Positions 26,926 to 36,145 of a stretch of DNA of 64,000 bases are shown here, in pieces (within the stretch, counting starts at the first letter, position 1; each line of letters starts with the position of its first letter). This DNA is from Paenibacillus taihuensis. Its GTDB lineage: Bacteria > Bacillota > Bacilli > Paenibacillales > Paenibacillaceae. A program made the position numbers and the translations under genes. The notes below the pieces were generated by a model. It ran no database searches, was not told the DNA's origin, and worked only from the letters and a program-made list of their open reading frames with translations. The DNA lies in contig NZ_QTTN01000020.1 in the NCBI RefSeq assembly GCF_003386535.1, positions 56,438 to 120,437 of the forward strand, written 5' to 3'.

Positions 26926-28500
26926 ATGCCAGCAGACCAAGTAGCCAAAGCAGACAAAGCAGACAAAGCAGCCAGAGAGCAGGAGGAGCTATTAAGCGCG
27001 ACTTTCACGCCGAAGCTAAACGATAATATCGCCATCATCGATGCCCTGCTCGGGAAGAGCGCGGATCTGCAGCAGCGGGAGTTCCGGTTATGCGGCAATC
27101 CGGATTTTCCGGGCGTCTGCTTTTTCGTCGACGGGCTCGCGGATACGCTCGTTATTGAAGCGATTCTGAAGGCGCTCATCGTGTTCGGCGAAGATCTGCA
27201 TCGCGATCCCGCTGCAATTCCATCGGCGGAAGAACTGCGGACGACGCTGCTCGTGAACGCTTCAGCGAAGACGGCAACCCGGATGAAGGACGGCATTGCC
27301 GCCGTCGTGTCCGGCGATACGCTGCTCCTCGTTCAAGGCATGAAGGAAGCGCTTATTGTCAGCTCTAAAGGCTGGAAGGATCGGGGCGTTGAGGAGCCTT
27401 CCGCCGAAAATAACGTCCGCGGTCCGCGTGACGGCTTCAACGAGAGCATCCGCACCAATACGGCGCATGTGCGCAGGCGTATTAAGGACCCGCAGCTGCG
27501 TTTTGACCCTATGATTGTCGGCACCCGCTCACAGACGGACATCAATATTGCGTATATCCAGGATCTTGTGAAAGAAGGACTTGTCGACGAGGTCAAAAGA
27601 AGGCTGCGAGGCATTAAGATCGATGCGATTCTCGAGAGCGGCTATATCGAAGAGCTGATTGAAGACGCGCCGCTGTCGCCGTTCAATACGATCCAGAGCA
27701 CGGAGCGGCCGGACAAAGTCGCTTCCGCCCTGCTCGAAGGCAGAGTCGCCATCTTCATCGACAATACGCCGGTCGTTCTTATCGTACCGACGTTCTTCTG
27801 GCAGTTCATTCAAGCGCCGGACGACTACTATAACCGCTACTGGGTCGGCTCGTTCTTTCGCTGCGTGCGCTATCTCGCGCTCATTATCAGCCTCGTGCTG
27901 CCGTCCATCTACGTCATGCTCGTCTCGTTCCATCACGAGATGATTCCAACCGCGCTGGCACTGACGATTGCCTCCGGCCGCGAAGTGGTGCCGTTCCCGG
28001 TCATCCTTGAGGCGCTTATGCTCGAGATCGCCTTCGAGCTCATGCGCGAAGCCGGCCTGCGAATGCCGAAGCCGATCGGCCAAGCGGTCAGCATCGTAGG
28101 CTCGCTCATTATCGGACAAGCCGCCGTGCAAGCGGGGCTCGTCTCTCCGTTCATGGTCATCGTCATTGCGATTACGGAGATTTCATCCTTCGCCATCCCG
28201 AGTTATTCCTCATCGCTCGCGCTGCGCATCTTCCGGTTCCCGCTCCTGATCGCGTCCGGCGTGTTCGGCTTGCTCGGCTTTGCGGTCGTGTTCTTCGCCC
28301 TGCTGCTGCACGCGATGTCGATCCGCTCCTTCGGCGAATCGTACTTGGCGCCGGCAAGCCCGTTCCGGCCGGGCGATCAGCGTGACATGGCGATTCGGAT
28401 GCCAATCTGGATGATGAACGAGCGGCCGGATTTTGCTCAAGATTCACAGCGGCTGGGCGAGAATCAGATGCCGCAGCCGCCAAAAGGAGGCACGACCTAG
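26926..28500 (+). CDS. Spore germination protein, GerA family (A subunit)
   Basis: 524 residues. Large soluble N-terminal region (1-300) with the GerA pattern RRIKDPQLRFDPMIVGTRSQ, then a membrane part beginning near PDDYYNRYWVGSFFRCVRYL and the signature MIPTALALTIASGREVVPF. Acts in the inner spore membrane with the B permease and C lipoprotein as a nutrient-germinant receptor. ATG 26926 with GGATGGAGTG upstream. First of three tightly linked genes, so an A-C-B operon. Confidence 0.93.
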   Translation: MPADQVAKADKADKAAREQEELLSATFTPKLNDNIAIIDALLGKSADLQQREFRLCGNPDFPGVCFFVDGLADTLVIEAILKALIVFGEDLHRDPAAIPSAEELRTTLLVNASAKTATRMKDGIAAVVSGDTLLLVQGMKEALIVSSKGWKDRGVEEPSAENNVRGPRDGFNESIRTNTAHVRRRIKDPQLRFDPMIVGTRSQTDINIAYIQDLVKEGLVDEVKRRLRGIKIDAILESGYIEELIEDAPLSPFNTIQSTERPDKVASALLEGRVAIFIDNTPVVLIVPTFFWQFIQAPDDYYNRYWVGSFFRCVRYLALIISLVLPSIYVMLVSFHHEMIPTALALTIASGREVVPFPVILEALMLEIAFELMREAGLRMPKPIGQAVSIVGSLIIGQAAVQAGLVSPFMVIVIAITEISSFAIPSYSSSLALRIFRFPLLIASGVFGLLGFAVVFFALLLHAMSIRSFGESYLAPASPFRPGDQRDMAIRMPIWMMNERPDFAQDSQRLGENQMPQPPKGGTT

Positions 28501-28502
28501 CG

Positions 28503-29693
28503 ATGAAACGTGCTGCAGTTCTATTACTCAGCCTCCTCTTACTGCTATCTCAGACCGCTTGCCTGGGGCTGCGGCAGATTAATGAACTTGCCCTTGTCAC
28601 TGCCGTCGGTCTTGATATTGGTGATAAGCCCGATACGGTCCGGGTATCCGTCCAGATTATCCGGCCTGCCGATGCGCGCGGACAAACCGGGGCGCCTTCG
28701 GGCGGAACCGGGCAGCCGATTTACTCGATTAGCGCCGAGGGCTCGACCATCTTCGATGCGATCCGCAACTTAGGGCGATTCTCTTCGCGGCGTGTGTACT
28801 GGGCCCATAATTTTGTCATCGTCATGCACGAGGACTACGCCAAGAAGGGTATCGAGGAGATGGTCGATTTCTTCACCCGCAATCATGAGCTGCGCATGAG
28901 CTCTTGGGTGGCGGTTACACCGGACCGTCCGGATGAAGTCATTGCGACAATAACCGGTCTTGAGGTCGTGCCCGGCGAGGCCATCGATCGGCTCTTCCGC
29001 AATAATCACATTGTCGGCCGTGCGCCCGCGAGCAACATGATGAATCTTGAAGAGGCTTTCCTGAGCAGTTCGACGGAGCCCGTACTAGCTAAAGTATCCT
29101 TGAAGCCCCGGGGCATCTCCAACAAGAAACCAGAAGAGCACGGTTCCCTGGAGCAGGTAGAACTCGCCGGCGCAGCGGCATTTCACGGCGACAAAATGGT
29201 CGGCTGGTTGAATTCGAAGGAGGCGCGCGGTCTTCTCTTCTTCTTGGAGCGTCTGAGCAGCGGCATCGAAGTCGTGAGATGTCCGAACAATAACAGCGAG
29301 AAGCTGTCTGTTGAGTTCAAGGAGGCCCGGACGAAGGTGACCCCGAGCTTCCCGAATAATAAGCCGCACTTCCGGATTCAGATCAAGACGAATGCGGACA
29401 TCGTCGAAAGCGGCTGCGGCATTAATCTGGATCAAGAGGTGCGCTTGGAGACCCAGAAGAAGCTGGAGAACCAGCTGAAGCAGAATATTATGAGCGTCAT
29501 CGACAAAGCGCAGAATAACTATCATTCTGACTTTATGAAGTTCGGAGATGTATTCCGAAACAAATATCCGACAGAGTGGCAAAGCTCCAAGAAGAATTGG
29601 GATCTCATGTTTGCGAAGGCGACGTTCGATGTAGAAGTCAAGGCGAGCATCAGGAGCGGCGTAGTTAAAGCAGTTGGGACTGAAATTCGATGA
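28503..29693 (+). CDS. Ger(x)C-family spore germination lipoprotein
   Basis: 396 residues. Signal peptide with lipobox SQTAC, Cys20. Conserved family phrases: LALVTAVGLDIGDKP just after the lipid anchor, GRFSSRRVYWAHN in domain 1 and FMKFGDVFRNKYPTEW in the C-terminal domain. Starts two bases after the A-subunit stop and overlaps the B gene by four bases. C subunit of the germinant receptor. Confidence 0.93.
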   Translation: MKRAAVLLLSLLLLLSQTACLGLRQINELALVTAVGLDIGDKPDTVRVSVQIIRPADARGQTGAPSGGTGQPIYSISAEGSTIFDAIRNLGRFSSRRVYWAHNFVIVMHEDYAKKGIEEMVDFFTRNHELRMSSWVAVTPDRPDEVIATITGLEVVPGEAIDRLFRNNHIVGRAPASNMMNLEEAFLSSSTEPVLAKVSLKPRGISNKKPEEHGSLEQVELAGAAAFHGDKMVGWLNSKEARGLLFFLERLSSGIEVVRCPNNNSEKLSVEFKEARTKVTPSFPNNKPHFRIQIKTNADIVESGCGINLDQEVRLETQKKLENQLKQNIMSVIDKAQNNYHSDFMKFGDVFRNKYPTEWQSSKKNWDLMFAKATFDVEVKASIRSGVVKAVGTEIR

Positions 29694-30850
29694 ATATGAA
29701 GCTAAAGATGCAGCGGGTGTCACAGCAGGCCCGGACGTCCAACCAGCAGAGCAAATTTCAAATTACGAATGGCATGTTCATTGCGATGATGGTCAATCTC
29801 ATCTTCGTCAAGGCAATCGGCGTCACGCAAGGCGTACTCGCCCGCTCGATCGGCCAGGATATGTGGATCACGACCATGCTAGGGATGTTCCAGGGGATGG
29901 TTGTGATCTACATCACCTACCTCGTCCTGCGCAAAACGCCTGATCTTGATTTCATGTCGCTCGCACAGCGACTGCTTGGCAAATGGTTCGGCAAGCTGAT
30001 CGCGCTTGTCATCTTCGCGTTCTTCATGGCCGGCTTCGGGCCTGTAATGCTGACCTTCGTGTATCATATCCAGGATTACTTCTTACCGGAAGCGCCGCTC
30101 ATTCTGTTCTTCGTCGCGCCGCTGCTCGTCGGCGCGCTTGGCTGCTACTATGGACTTGAAGTAATGGCTCGGCTCGCGCTTGTCGGGATGCTGTTTATAT
30201 TTCTGTTGAACGTGCTCATCATTATCGGCTCTACGAATGAATTCGATATTCGGAATTTGCTGCCCGTCTTGGAGAACGGGTTTCCCCGCACCTTCATGGC
30301 CAGCTTGAACTACGACACCGATTGGGCGTTCGCGACGATGCTCGCAGCGATTGTCATGCCCTCTCTTAAGAATGCCGGCAAGATCGGCGGCACGACCGGA
30401 CTGATCGGCATCGGAGCGAGCGGACTGCTGACGATGATCTGGTCCATTCTCGAAGGCGCCGTTTTGTCCTCAGAGGTGACGAGCCAATACACCGTATCGT
30501 GCATGAAGCTGGCACGCAATGCGCACATCGGCACCTTCCTGCAGCGATACGAGATGATCATGATCGCCTTGTACTCCATCCCGATTCTGTTCGAGGTGAT
30601 GTTCTTCATCTATGCGACATCGGTGTGCGCGACTCGAATCTTCGGACTGAAGAGCAATCGAAGCATGATCCCGATTGTGAGCGTCATTCTCGGTACGTAC
30701 GGCTATTGGATCGTAGGCGACCATTACCGAGCGATTAATTATCTCGAGGAGACTTGGCCGAGGATCGCGCTGCCGATTGCTTTCGGCCTGCCGGTGCTGC
30801 TGCTGATCTTGCGCCTCATGCTCGGCAAGAAGCTGAATAAACAGAGTTAA
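29690..30850 (+). CDS. GerB-type spore germination permease
   Basis: 386 residues, about ten membrane helices, member of the GerAB/ArcD-Spore_permease group. The conserved beginning FQITNGMFIAMMVNLIFVKA and helix GMLFIFLLNVLIIIGSTNEF fit the family. ATG 29690 overlaps the C-gene stop (ATGA). Forms the ligand-binding membrane subunit of the receptor. Confidence 0.93.
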   Translation: MNMKLKMQRVSQQARTSNQQSKFQITNGMFIAMMVNLIFVKAIGVTQGVLARSIGQDMWITTMLGMFQGMVVIYITYLVLRKTPDLDFMSLAQRLLGKWFGKLIALVIFAFFMAGFGPVMLTFVYHIQDYFLPEAPLILFFVAPLLVGALGCYYGLEVMARLALVGMLFIFLLNVLIIIGSTNEFDIRNLLPVLENGFPRTFMASLNYDTDWAFATMLAAIVMPSLKNAGKIGGTTGLIGIGASGLLTMIWSILEGAVLSSEVTSQYTVSCMKLARNAHIGTFLQRYEMIMIALYSIPILFEVMFFIYATSVCATRIFGLKSNRSMIPIVSVILGTYGYWIVGDHYRAINYLEETWPRIALPIAFGLPVLLLILRLMLGKKLNKQS

Positions 30851-30853
30851 CGA

Positions 30854-30900
30854 TAAACCCCCGCAAAGATTAGATAGACTAATCCTTACGGGGGTTTGTT
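30854..30900 (+). terminator. Terminator of gerA-type operon 1
   Basis: Long stem AAACCCCCGCAAAGATTAG with CTAATCCTTACGGGGGTTT (two internal mismatches), followed by TGTTTTATTT. Confidence 0.9.
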
Positions 30901-31012
30901 TTATTTAGGAGGATTCTCCGGTGTCGGTACGGCAGGCCCAAATATAGCATATGCCTTACGAGAGTTCGTATATTCAGCGTAGTTTAATATAGGGTTTACA
31001 ATAGACATAGAA

Positions 31013-31048
31013 AAGCCGGCAGCGAACGCTGCCGGCTTTCTCGATTTT
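31013..31048 (-). terminator. Terminator of the phosphatase gene
   Basis: Perfect stem AAAGCCGGCAGCG/CGCTGCCGGCTTT with a two-base loop centre; it has T-rich sequence on both sides and could act in both directions. It lies 5 bases past the stop at 31053. Confidence 0.85.
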
Positions 31049-31052
31049 TTTA

Positions 31053-31496
31053 TTAGTTATTCCGATACAGCTTCTCCAGCGCCTCGCGCTGCTGCGGCTT
31101 AATATCGATTCTGGAGCGGATATTCTTCGCTCGCAGCTCCGCATCCTCTAGCGTGTCGCTGATACCCAGATTGATCAGCGTTCCCGCTGCAACGACTCCT
31201 GTGCGGCCTCCGCCCCCGTTGCAATGAAAGGCTACCTTTTTGCCGCTTTTATACGCATCCACCACGTGGTTAATCGCCTTCATGAACAGGACGTCCTGAG
31301 GCTCCGGGGCATTGTCGCCCAGCGGCACTTGAATCCACTCGACGTTCGCCTGCGGATACTCGCAGCCGCTCGCATCGCCGCGAAGGTCAACAACCACATC
31401 GACGCCTTCATTCTTGATCATCGCTTCTACATCCGCTGCCCCGCCCATGAAGATCCGGTTCTCGTGTAGGGACTGGTATTTCTTCTCCACGGTCAT
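31053..31496 (-). CDS. Dual-specificity/tyrosine phosphatase-like protein
   Basis: 147 residues. HCNGGGGRTG near residue 95 is the Cys-x5-Arg phosphate-binding loop of the DSP/PTP superfamily (catalytic Cys, Arg). VDLRGDASG earlier is the beta-strand with the usual Asp region. ATG 31496 overlaps the stop of the membrane-protein gene by four bases (ATGA); an upstream GTG lies inside that gene. No signal peptide. Substrate could be a phosphoprotein or a phosphorylated small molecule. Confidence 0.82.
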   Translation of the reverse strand: MTVEKKYQSLHENRIFMGGAADVEAMIKNEGVDVVVDLRGDASGCEYPQANVEWIQVPLGDNAPEPQDVLFMKAINHVVDAYKSGKKVAFHCNGGGGRTGVVAAGTLINLGISDTLEDAELRAKNIRSRIDIKPQQREALEKLYRNN

Positions 31497-32395
31497 TGCT
31501 TCATCCACTCCTCCGTATAGTTGACCTGATTATACATCCGATCCAGCAGATACGTATACAAGTACATCCCGCCTATACAGATGAAGGAAGCGGCCAAGAA
31601 CCACCCGTCTTTCAAGGTGATAAGCTGCAATTGCTCCATAGCCTTAAGTGCAAGAAACAGCAGCACAATGACCACCAGCTTCCACCTCCATCTGATTCTA
31701 GAGAAATAGAGGTATATGGTGATACTGCCAAGAATGAGCGTTTCGGAAGCCGAGAGAATGACCATACTGCGGTCGCTGCCAGGTACTAAGGTCGAGCTGT
31801 ATCTCCGAATGCCAGCAAGCTGAAGCACCCACGTAATCGAATGAATGTACAGCGTCACCAGGCCAAAGAGGATAAACGGATAGCGCCAGAAGCGCCACTT
31901 GGAGCTGAAGCAGACGTTGTATGATTTTGTCGCGATCCAGAAGAAAATGAGCAGAAACACGACGGTCATCCAGGTACGATACCAATAGTGCTCGTATATG
32001 CCTAAATAAAGAAACAGCTCCTCGATGCCCCCATATACGAGTGCGAACAGGATGCACCAGTAAAATCGCGGTCGAAACAACGCAAGAAGTGCGGCTGTCG
32101 CCGAAACGGAAAACTGAGAGAAGAGATTGCCCGCGATCGCATCGTTGGGTGGTGATTGCGGGATCAGCATCGGTTTGTACGTGTATGCGTTCAGATAAGA
32201 GAGAACGACCATCTCGAAGCAGAAGCTCATGCCTGTAATTGTAAAATAGAATGCCAGCATGAAATAAGGACGTTTCGCTCTCCTTAGAAGAATGGCGAGT
32301 TCAATAAGCGTCGTGATGCCGAGTAAAATAAACCAGATTGTGTTGGTCCAAAAGGTTTCGGGCAATTCCTCACTTCGTTTCCTCAGGTGATACAC
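31493..32395 (-). CDS. Multi-pass membrane protein of unknown function
   Basis: About 300 residues with seven or eight predicted helices, the first at FWTNTIWFILLGITTLIELA. Aromatic-rich, and without motifs of transporters or enzymes that I recognise. GTG 32395 has no clear ribosome site; TTG 32368 behind TGAGGAA is an alternative. Coupled to the downstream phosphatase gene, so the two may act together. Possibly CBO0543-like; not certain. Confidence 0.7.
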   Translation of the reverse strand: MYHLRKRSEELPETFWTNTIWFILLGITTLIELAILLRRAKRPYFMLAFYFTITGMSFCFEMVVLSYLNAYTYKPMLIPQSPPNDAIAGNLFSQFSVSATAALLALFRPRFYWCILFALVYGGIEELFLYLGIYEHYWYRTWMTVVFLLIFFWIATKSYNVCFSSKWRFWRYPFILFGLVTLYIHSITWVLQLAGIRRYSSTLVPGSDRSMVILSASETLILGSITIYLYFSRIRWRWKLVVIVLLFLALKAMEQLQLITLKDGWFLAASFICIGGMYLYTYLLDRMYNQVNYTEEWMKQ

Positions 32396-32451
32396 AAAGT
32401 ATTTCCATATGAGGGGAAGTTAGTCGCCGATTGACACCTCGCCTGCCTGTC

Positions 32452-33477
32452 TTATACCAACGTCAATTTCCAAAAGGCAATTCGGTCCCGCTTCCATGTG
32501 TAGGTGATGTACAGCTCATTGCCTTTAGACACGATGGCCGGGTACGAGTATTCCCCCGGTTCGTTCTCCAGCACGAACTCATCGCCCCACGTCATACCGT
32601 TATCGTGCGAGAAGCGCACCACAAGCGGCGTTCGCGGGCTATCCGTTGCATAGCCGCTCACCGGGTTAAAGATCAGTGCAAGCTTGCCGCTATCCATTAG
32701 CGCCACATCGATACCGCTGTTGTTATTCGGCAGCGCAGCCTTGTAAGCTTGGCACCACGTCTGCCCGCCATCCTCCGAATCGCTGCGGAAGATCCAGCCT
32801 TCGGTGCTGCGCAGCAGCATATGTATATGCCCTCCTCCGGATGACCACAGTGTCGGCTGAATGAGCCCTTTGGCAAACCAGTGGACTGCGCCTACATATG
32901 ATGCCAGGTCCATTGGTACAAGCTCGCTCTTCGTCCATGTCTGTCCGTTGTCGCGCGAAATATCAACGAACGCCTCCCAGATTTGCTTCCCTGCGATGTC
33001 CGGATCATGCCGTTCCACGGAAGCCGGTGCCAATATCGTACCGGACGCATCCGGCAGCATAATCGGCTTATTCCGTACAGGACCGCGCCCCCCGATATCT
33101 CCCGGAACCAGTTCCCGAGGTGTCTCCCAGGTGATCCCGCCATCCTCGGAACGACTTACACGCGTGAACCATTCCGTAATTTCGCGGCCCACTTTATAGA
33201 ACAATACAAGCGAATTCCCCTGTGCGAGCAGCACCGGGTTCCAGTGCGCAATCCCCTCTTCGTCAGCCGCTTTGTACGGCGCCGACCAGACGCCCTCCAC
33301 GCGCCGCGACATCCAGATCGCTACATCGCTCGATTTTTCATGCTTCCCTGCAAACCATGCCGCTGCTGCATCGCCATTCGCGAGCACCGCCACTGTCGAT
33401 GCATGACTGCTCTGAAACGGCTGCCCCTCTTCGAAGATATACTGCTTCTCCGCAATGATTCGGTTCCCATTTTCCAT
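32452..33477 (-). CDS. Sialidase-like (BNR repeat) protein
   Basis: 341 residues with repeated Asp-box (SxDxGxTW) units: SRSEDGGITWETP, SRDNGQTWTKSE, SDSEDGGQTWCQA and SHDNGMTWGDEF. These form a six-bladed propeller of the sialidase/BNR_2 family. ATG 33477 gives a start without signal peptide, so the protein is probably cytoplasmic; AAGGAG lies 13 bases upstream. A polar surface and no sialic-acid genes nearby: function could be another glycoside cleavage. Not in an obvious operon. Confidence 0.83.
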   Translation of the reverse strand: MENGNRIIAEKQYIFEEGQPFQSSHASTVAVLANGDAAAAWFAGKHEKSSDVAIWMSRRVEGVWSAPYKAADEEGIAHWNPVLLAQGNSLVLFYKVGREITEWFTRVSRSEDGGITWETPRELVPGDIGGRGPVRNKPIMLPDASGTILAPASVERHDPDIAGKQIWEAFVDISRDNGQTWTKSELVPMDLASYVGAVHWFAKGLIQPTLWSSGGGHIHMLLRSTEGWIFRSDSEDGGQTWCQAYKAALPNNNSGIDVALMDSGKLALIFNPVSGYATDSPRTPLVVRFSHDNGMTWGDEFVLENEPGEYSYPAIVSKGNELYITYTWKRDRIAFWKLTLV

Positions 33478-33661
33478 GATCCATTCACGCTCCTTGCGAA
33501 CAGGATACCTACTGTCATGCGGAGAGATCAATTCACTTCTTTCGCTGACTTCACGATTTTCTATAAAAATTTAATATGTTTCGTTTATAGATCAAGTAGG
33601 AAAGGAAACCCTGATTAAAGAATGGAATAAGGAAGACATATCTTAGGAGGACATCAACGTC

Positions 33662-34057
33662 ATGGGAAGAGTCGTACATTTCGAGGTTCATGTTGACGAT
33701 ATGGATCGCGCGAAGAAATTTTACGGTGAAGTATTTGGCTGGACGTTTGAAGATTGGAGCAGCTATGCGGGCATGCCTTATTTCGGAGCAGTGACCGGCG
33801 ATGCTGACGCAATGGGCATCAACGGCGCCTTGATGCAGCGCATGGGTCCCCCGCCTGCGCCAGGGCAAGCGGTGAACGGCTTCGCCTGCACGATGGGCGT
33901 AGGCGACTACGATGCGACGGAAGCGAAGATTCTGGCGCTTGGCGGGAAAGTCGCGCTGCCGAAATACGCGCTGCCGGGGATGGCGTGGCAGGGCTACTAC
34001 ATCGACACCGAAGGCAATATTATCGGCATCCATCAGCCGGATGAGAATGCCAAATAA
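33662..34057 (+). CDS. VOC-family (glyoxalase-fold) protein
   Basis: 131 residues, two beta-alpha-beta-beta-beta modules: VVHFEVHVDDMDRAKKFYGE at the start and GYYIDTEGNIIGIHQ at the end. His and Glu residues that bind metal in VOC enzymes are partly present. ATG 33662 behind TTAGGAGGACATC. Standalone gene with its own terminator. Substrate not predictable. Confidence 0.88.
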   Translation: MGRVVHFEVHVDDMDRAKKFYGEVFGWTFEDWSSYAGMPYFGAVTGDADAMGINGALMQRMGPPPAPGQAVNGFACTMGVGDYDATEAKILALGGKVALPKYALPGMAWQGYYIDTEGNIIGIHQPDENAK

Positions 34058-34097
34058 ACAAGAAATCCCGACCGGAATGGGTCGGGATTTCTTGTTT
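34056..34097 (+). terminator. Terminator of the VOC gene
   Basis: Perfect 18-base stem beginning AAACAAGAAATCCCGACC, overlapping the stop codon, with six-base loop. The right arm supplies the T-rich tail TTTCTTGTTT. Confidence 0.92.
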
Positions 34098-34145
34098 GGA
34101 AGCTCACGAATTCTTCGCCTCATGATAATCGGCCCACAACCCCTG

Positions 34146-34331
34146 CTACGTCTTCTTAAGCTCCCCTGTATGCTGGATATTCACATGAACGTCAATTCGG
34201 TTCAGCGATGAGGGAGTAAGGTCGATATCCTTCCAATTGCCATACCTCTTCTTGAACAGGATATTTCTGAAGCTGTACATATCGGCTTTTATGCGGACTC
34301 CATTTTCATAGGTCGATCGGATTTGTTCCAT
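34146..34331 (-). pseudogene. Possible Ger(x)C C-terminal fragment
   Basis: A 61-codon frame ending NRIDVHVNIQHTGELKKT, with ADMYSFRNILFKKRYGNW before it. This looks like the C-terminal domain of Ger(x)C proteins (F..FR.KY..W...VEV.VNI..TG), but there is no N-terminal part, lipobox or ribosome site. Upstream to 34560 I see only short frames. Interpreted as a weakly supported remnant. Confidence 0.35.
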
Positions 34332-34564
34332 CTTGTTTCGCGATCGATATCTTCGGTCTAGTCTGAACTCCCGATATCATTTTAAATTGTCGAAGTATTC
34401 GTCGCCTCCTGCCCGAATGGCACTTTCGGTGAACAGAAAGGCGCGAAAATGACTCCAGAACAGCCTTCTTTGCATCAATCGTAAAGGTAGTATCCATATA
34501 TAGGAGCGTGATTAAGTGCAAAAAAGCCGCCCTAATGAAGAGGACAACCTTCAGATTAATGGAT
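34332..34564. other. Non-coding stretch between VOC gene and WYL regulator
   Basis: Only overlapping short frames, AT-rich, no recognised gene. Could contain further decay of the fragment at 34146-34331. Confidence 0.4.
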
Positions 34565-35533
34565 TCAATTAAATGTTAAGTGGGCTAAACGCTCTTCCAA
34601 TATCACGCGCAGTTCATCAGGAATCCGATCGTACACGACCCCCTTCCCCAGGAACAACAGCCAATCCGCGTAATACGCCAACGCCTCGGCATCGGTCACA
34701 TCCAGTTGAACATGGAAGATCCCGCTTGACTGAAACATCCCGGTAAACGACAAGATGATCCCCGGCGGATGCATGCGCTTAAAGCGCTGAATTCCAGTAT
34801 GATCAAGCCTCACAACCAGATTCGACTCGCGCGCGCGAAGCAGCTTCTTGCTTAATATCTCTTGCTCCGACCACTTCATCTCCTGTTCAGAAATGGCCGA
34901 ATCACGCAGCAGCGCAACAGGCAAATAACGAAACTCCTCCGTATCCAAATCAAACACCTCGACCAGCCACTGTGCGTTCGAGTTGAAGATATGCAGCACA
35001 TAAACGTCCAGCAGCTGCGGCCAGCCCAGACTCAGCTCATAAGTCACGCGAAGATGCTTATCTCGCACAGCAAGCGAAATCAACTGGTTCAGCTCCGCAG
35101 GCGCCGCATCGTCGAGCTCCAGAAGATTCGGATTAGCAGGATTTGTATTCTCGAACAGCAAAATATGATTCAGTTCGATCAGCTCGTCTTGCTGGGTTTG
35201 CGACGCGATGCCGATGAGCTTCTCCGTAATCGAGCGGCGATTCTGCAGATAAGGCAGCTGCGAATTTTTCGAGGCGATAAAGCTGATAAAGATCGCCTTC
35301 AGCTCTTCTGGCGTGAAACGGGCGGCGGGCAGGTAATGATTCTGCAGGACATTGTAGCCGCCGCCGCGCCCAAGCTCGGTCGTCAGCGGAAAGCCCATCT
35401 CCTGAATCTCATTAATGTCGCGAATCGCCGTCGCGCGGGAAATCTTGAACTCCCGCTGGATCTCGGAGATCGTAAAGTGCGCTCGGTTATTGATGTAGCG
35501 CATAATCAGGTTCACTCGTTCTGTTTTTTTCAT
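34565..35533 (-). CDS. YafY-type transcriptional regulator with HTH and WYL domains
   Basis: 322 residues: winged helix (1-60, FTISEIQREFKISRATAIRD), WYL-type ligand domain (about 140-215) and a WCX-like C-terminal part. ATG 35533 has no ribosome site; instead TACAAT lies 8 bases upstream, which suggests a leaderless transcript. Divergent from the effector-binding-fold pair at 35640, sharing a 106-base region with an 11-base inverted repeat. Likely controls both itself and those genes. Confidence 0.88.
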   Translation of the reverse strand: MKKTERVNLIMRYINNRAHFTISEIQREFKISRATAIRDINEIQEMGFPLTTELGRGGGYNVLQNHYLPAARFTPEELKAIFISFIASKNSQLPYLQNRRSITEKLIGIASQTQQDELIELNHILLFENTNPANPNLLELDDAAPAELNQLISLAVRDKHLRVTYELSLGWPQLLDVYVLHIFNSNAQWLVEVFDLDTEEFRYLPVALLRDSAISEQEMKWSEQEILSKKLLRARESNLVVRLDHTGIQRFKRMHPPGIILSFTGMFQSSGIFHVQLDVTDAEALAYYADWLLFLGKGVVYDRIPDELRVILEERLAHLTFN

Positions 35534-35541
35534 GATTTTAT

Positions 35542-35585
35542 TGTATCAAAAATGCAGCAAAGAAAAGGTATCATTTTTTGATACA
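35542..35585. promoter_or_regulatory. Divergent promoter/operator region
   Basis: Perfect 11-base inverted repeat TGTATCAAAAA (35542-35552) and TTTTTGATACA (35575-35585), with an extra GGTATCA at 35568. It overlaps the TACAAT -10-like box of the WYL gene and precedes the plus-strand pair. Proposed WYL-regulator operator. Confidence 0.6.
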
Positions 35586-35639
35586 TTCGGGAATTAGAAT
35601 CAATCTTGTAAAGAATACAACCACTAAGGAGAGAATAAT

Positions 35640-36119
35640 ATGTCTAACTACGCTATCAAAACCATTTCGGAAAACTACAAAATGACTGCCTTCGGTGTTA
35701 CCTTTGAAGACTACAACGACTGGGCAGGCAATGCAGCCAAAACGGCAGCGAAAAAAGCTGAAATCACGGAAAACGGCAAGTTGGCTGAACTTCTCGCACT
35801 CGCTGACGGGCAAGAATATCAAATCAATTACAACATCGACCGCAAGCCTTGGCGCGGGTTCGGCGTGATGGGCGAGTTCGACGTGGAAGGCGCGGTTGTC
35901 CTCGACTTCCTCGCTGGGGAATACCTCGTCGTTCCAGGCACTGGTGCTGACAAGGACCGCCTTGCCGACGAAATCACAGGCAAAGTGTTCGGCGGCCTGC
36001 TGCAAGAAGTCACAGGCTACAACTACGTTGGTCCTGGTAATGCAACGTTCGTCAAAGCTGATGAGAACGGTGAATTTTACGGCGAAATGACGCTTCGCGT
36101 TAAGAAAGTCGAAGGCTAA
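35640..36119 (+). CDS. GyrI-like/effector-binding-fold protein A
   Basis: 159 residues, no signal peptide. The region YLVVPGTGADKDRLADEITGKV followed by YNYVGPGNATFVK (two separate blocks) resembles the AraC effector-binding or integron Cass2-type fold, which binds cationic small molecules. ATG 35640 behind TAAGGAG. A paralogue follows 26 bases later. No DNA-binding domain, so it may sequester a ligand or signal to the divergent WYL regulator. Confidence 0.7.
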   Translation: MSNYAIKTISENYKMTAFGVTFEDYNDWAGNAAKTAAKKAEITENGKLAELLALADGQEYQINYNIDRKPWRGFGVMGEFDVEGAVVLDFLAGEYLVVPGTGADKDRLADEITGKVFGGLLQEVTGYNYVGPGNATFVKADENGEFYGEMTLRVKKVEG

Positions 36120-36145
36120 ATCTCGGGAACGAAAGGAGCACTCAC

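Noticed and set aside
33551..34123. 190-codon minus-strand frame across the VOC gene
   Set aside because: Antisense shadow of the VOC protein and its terminator.
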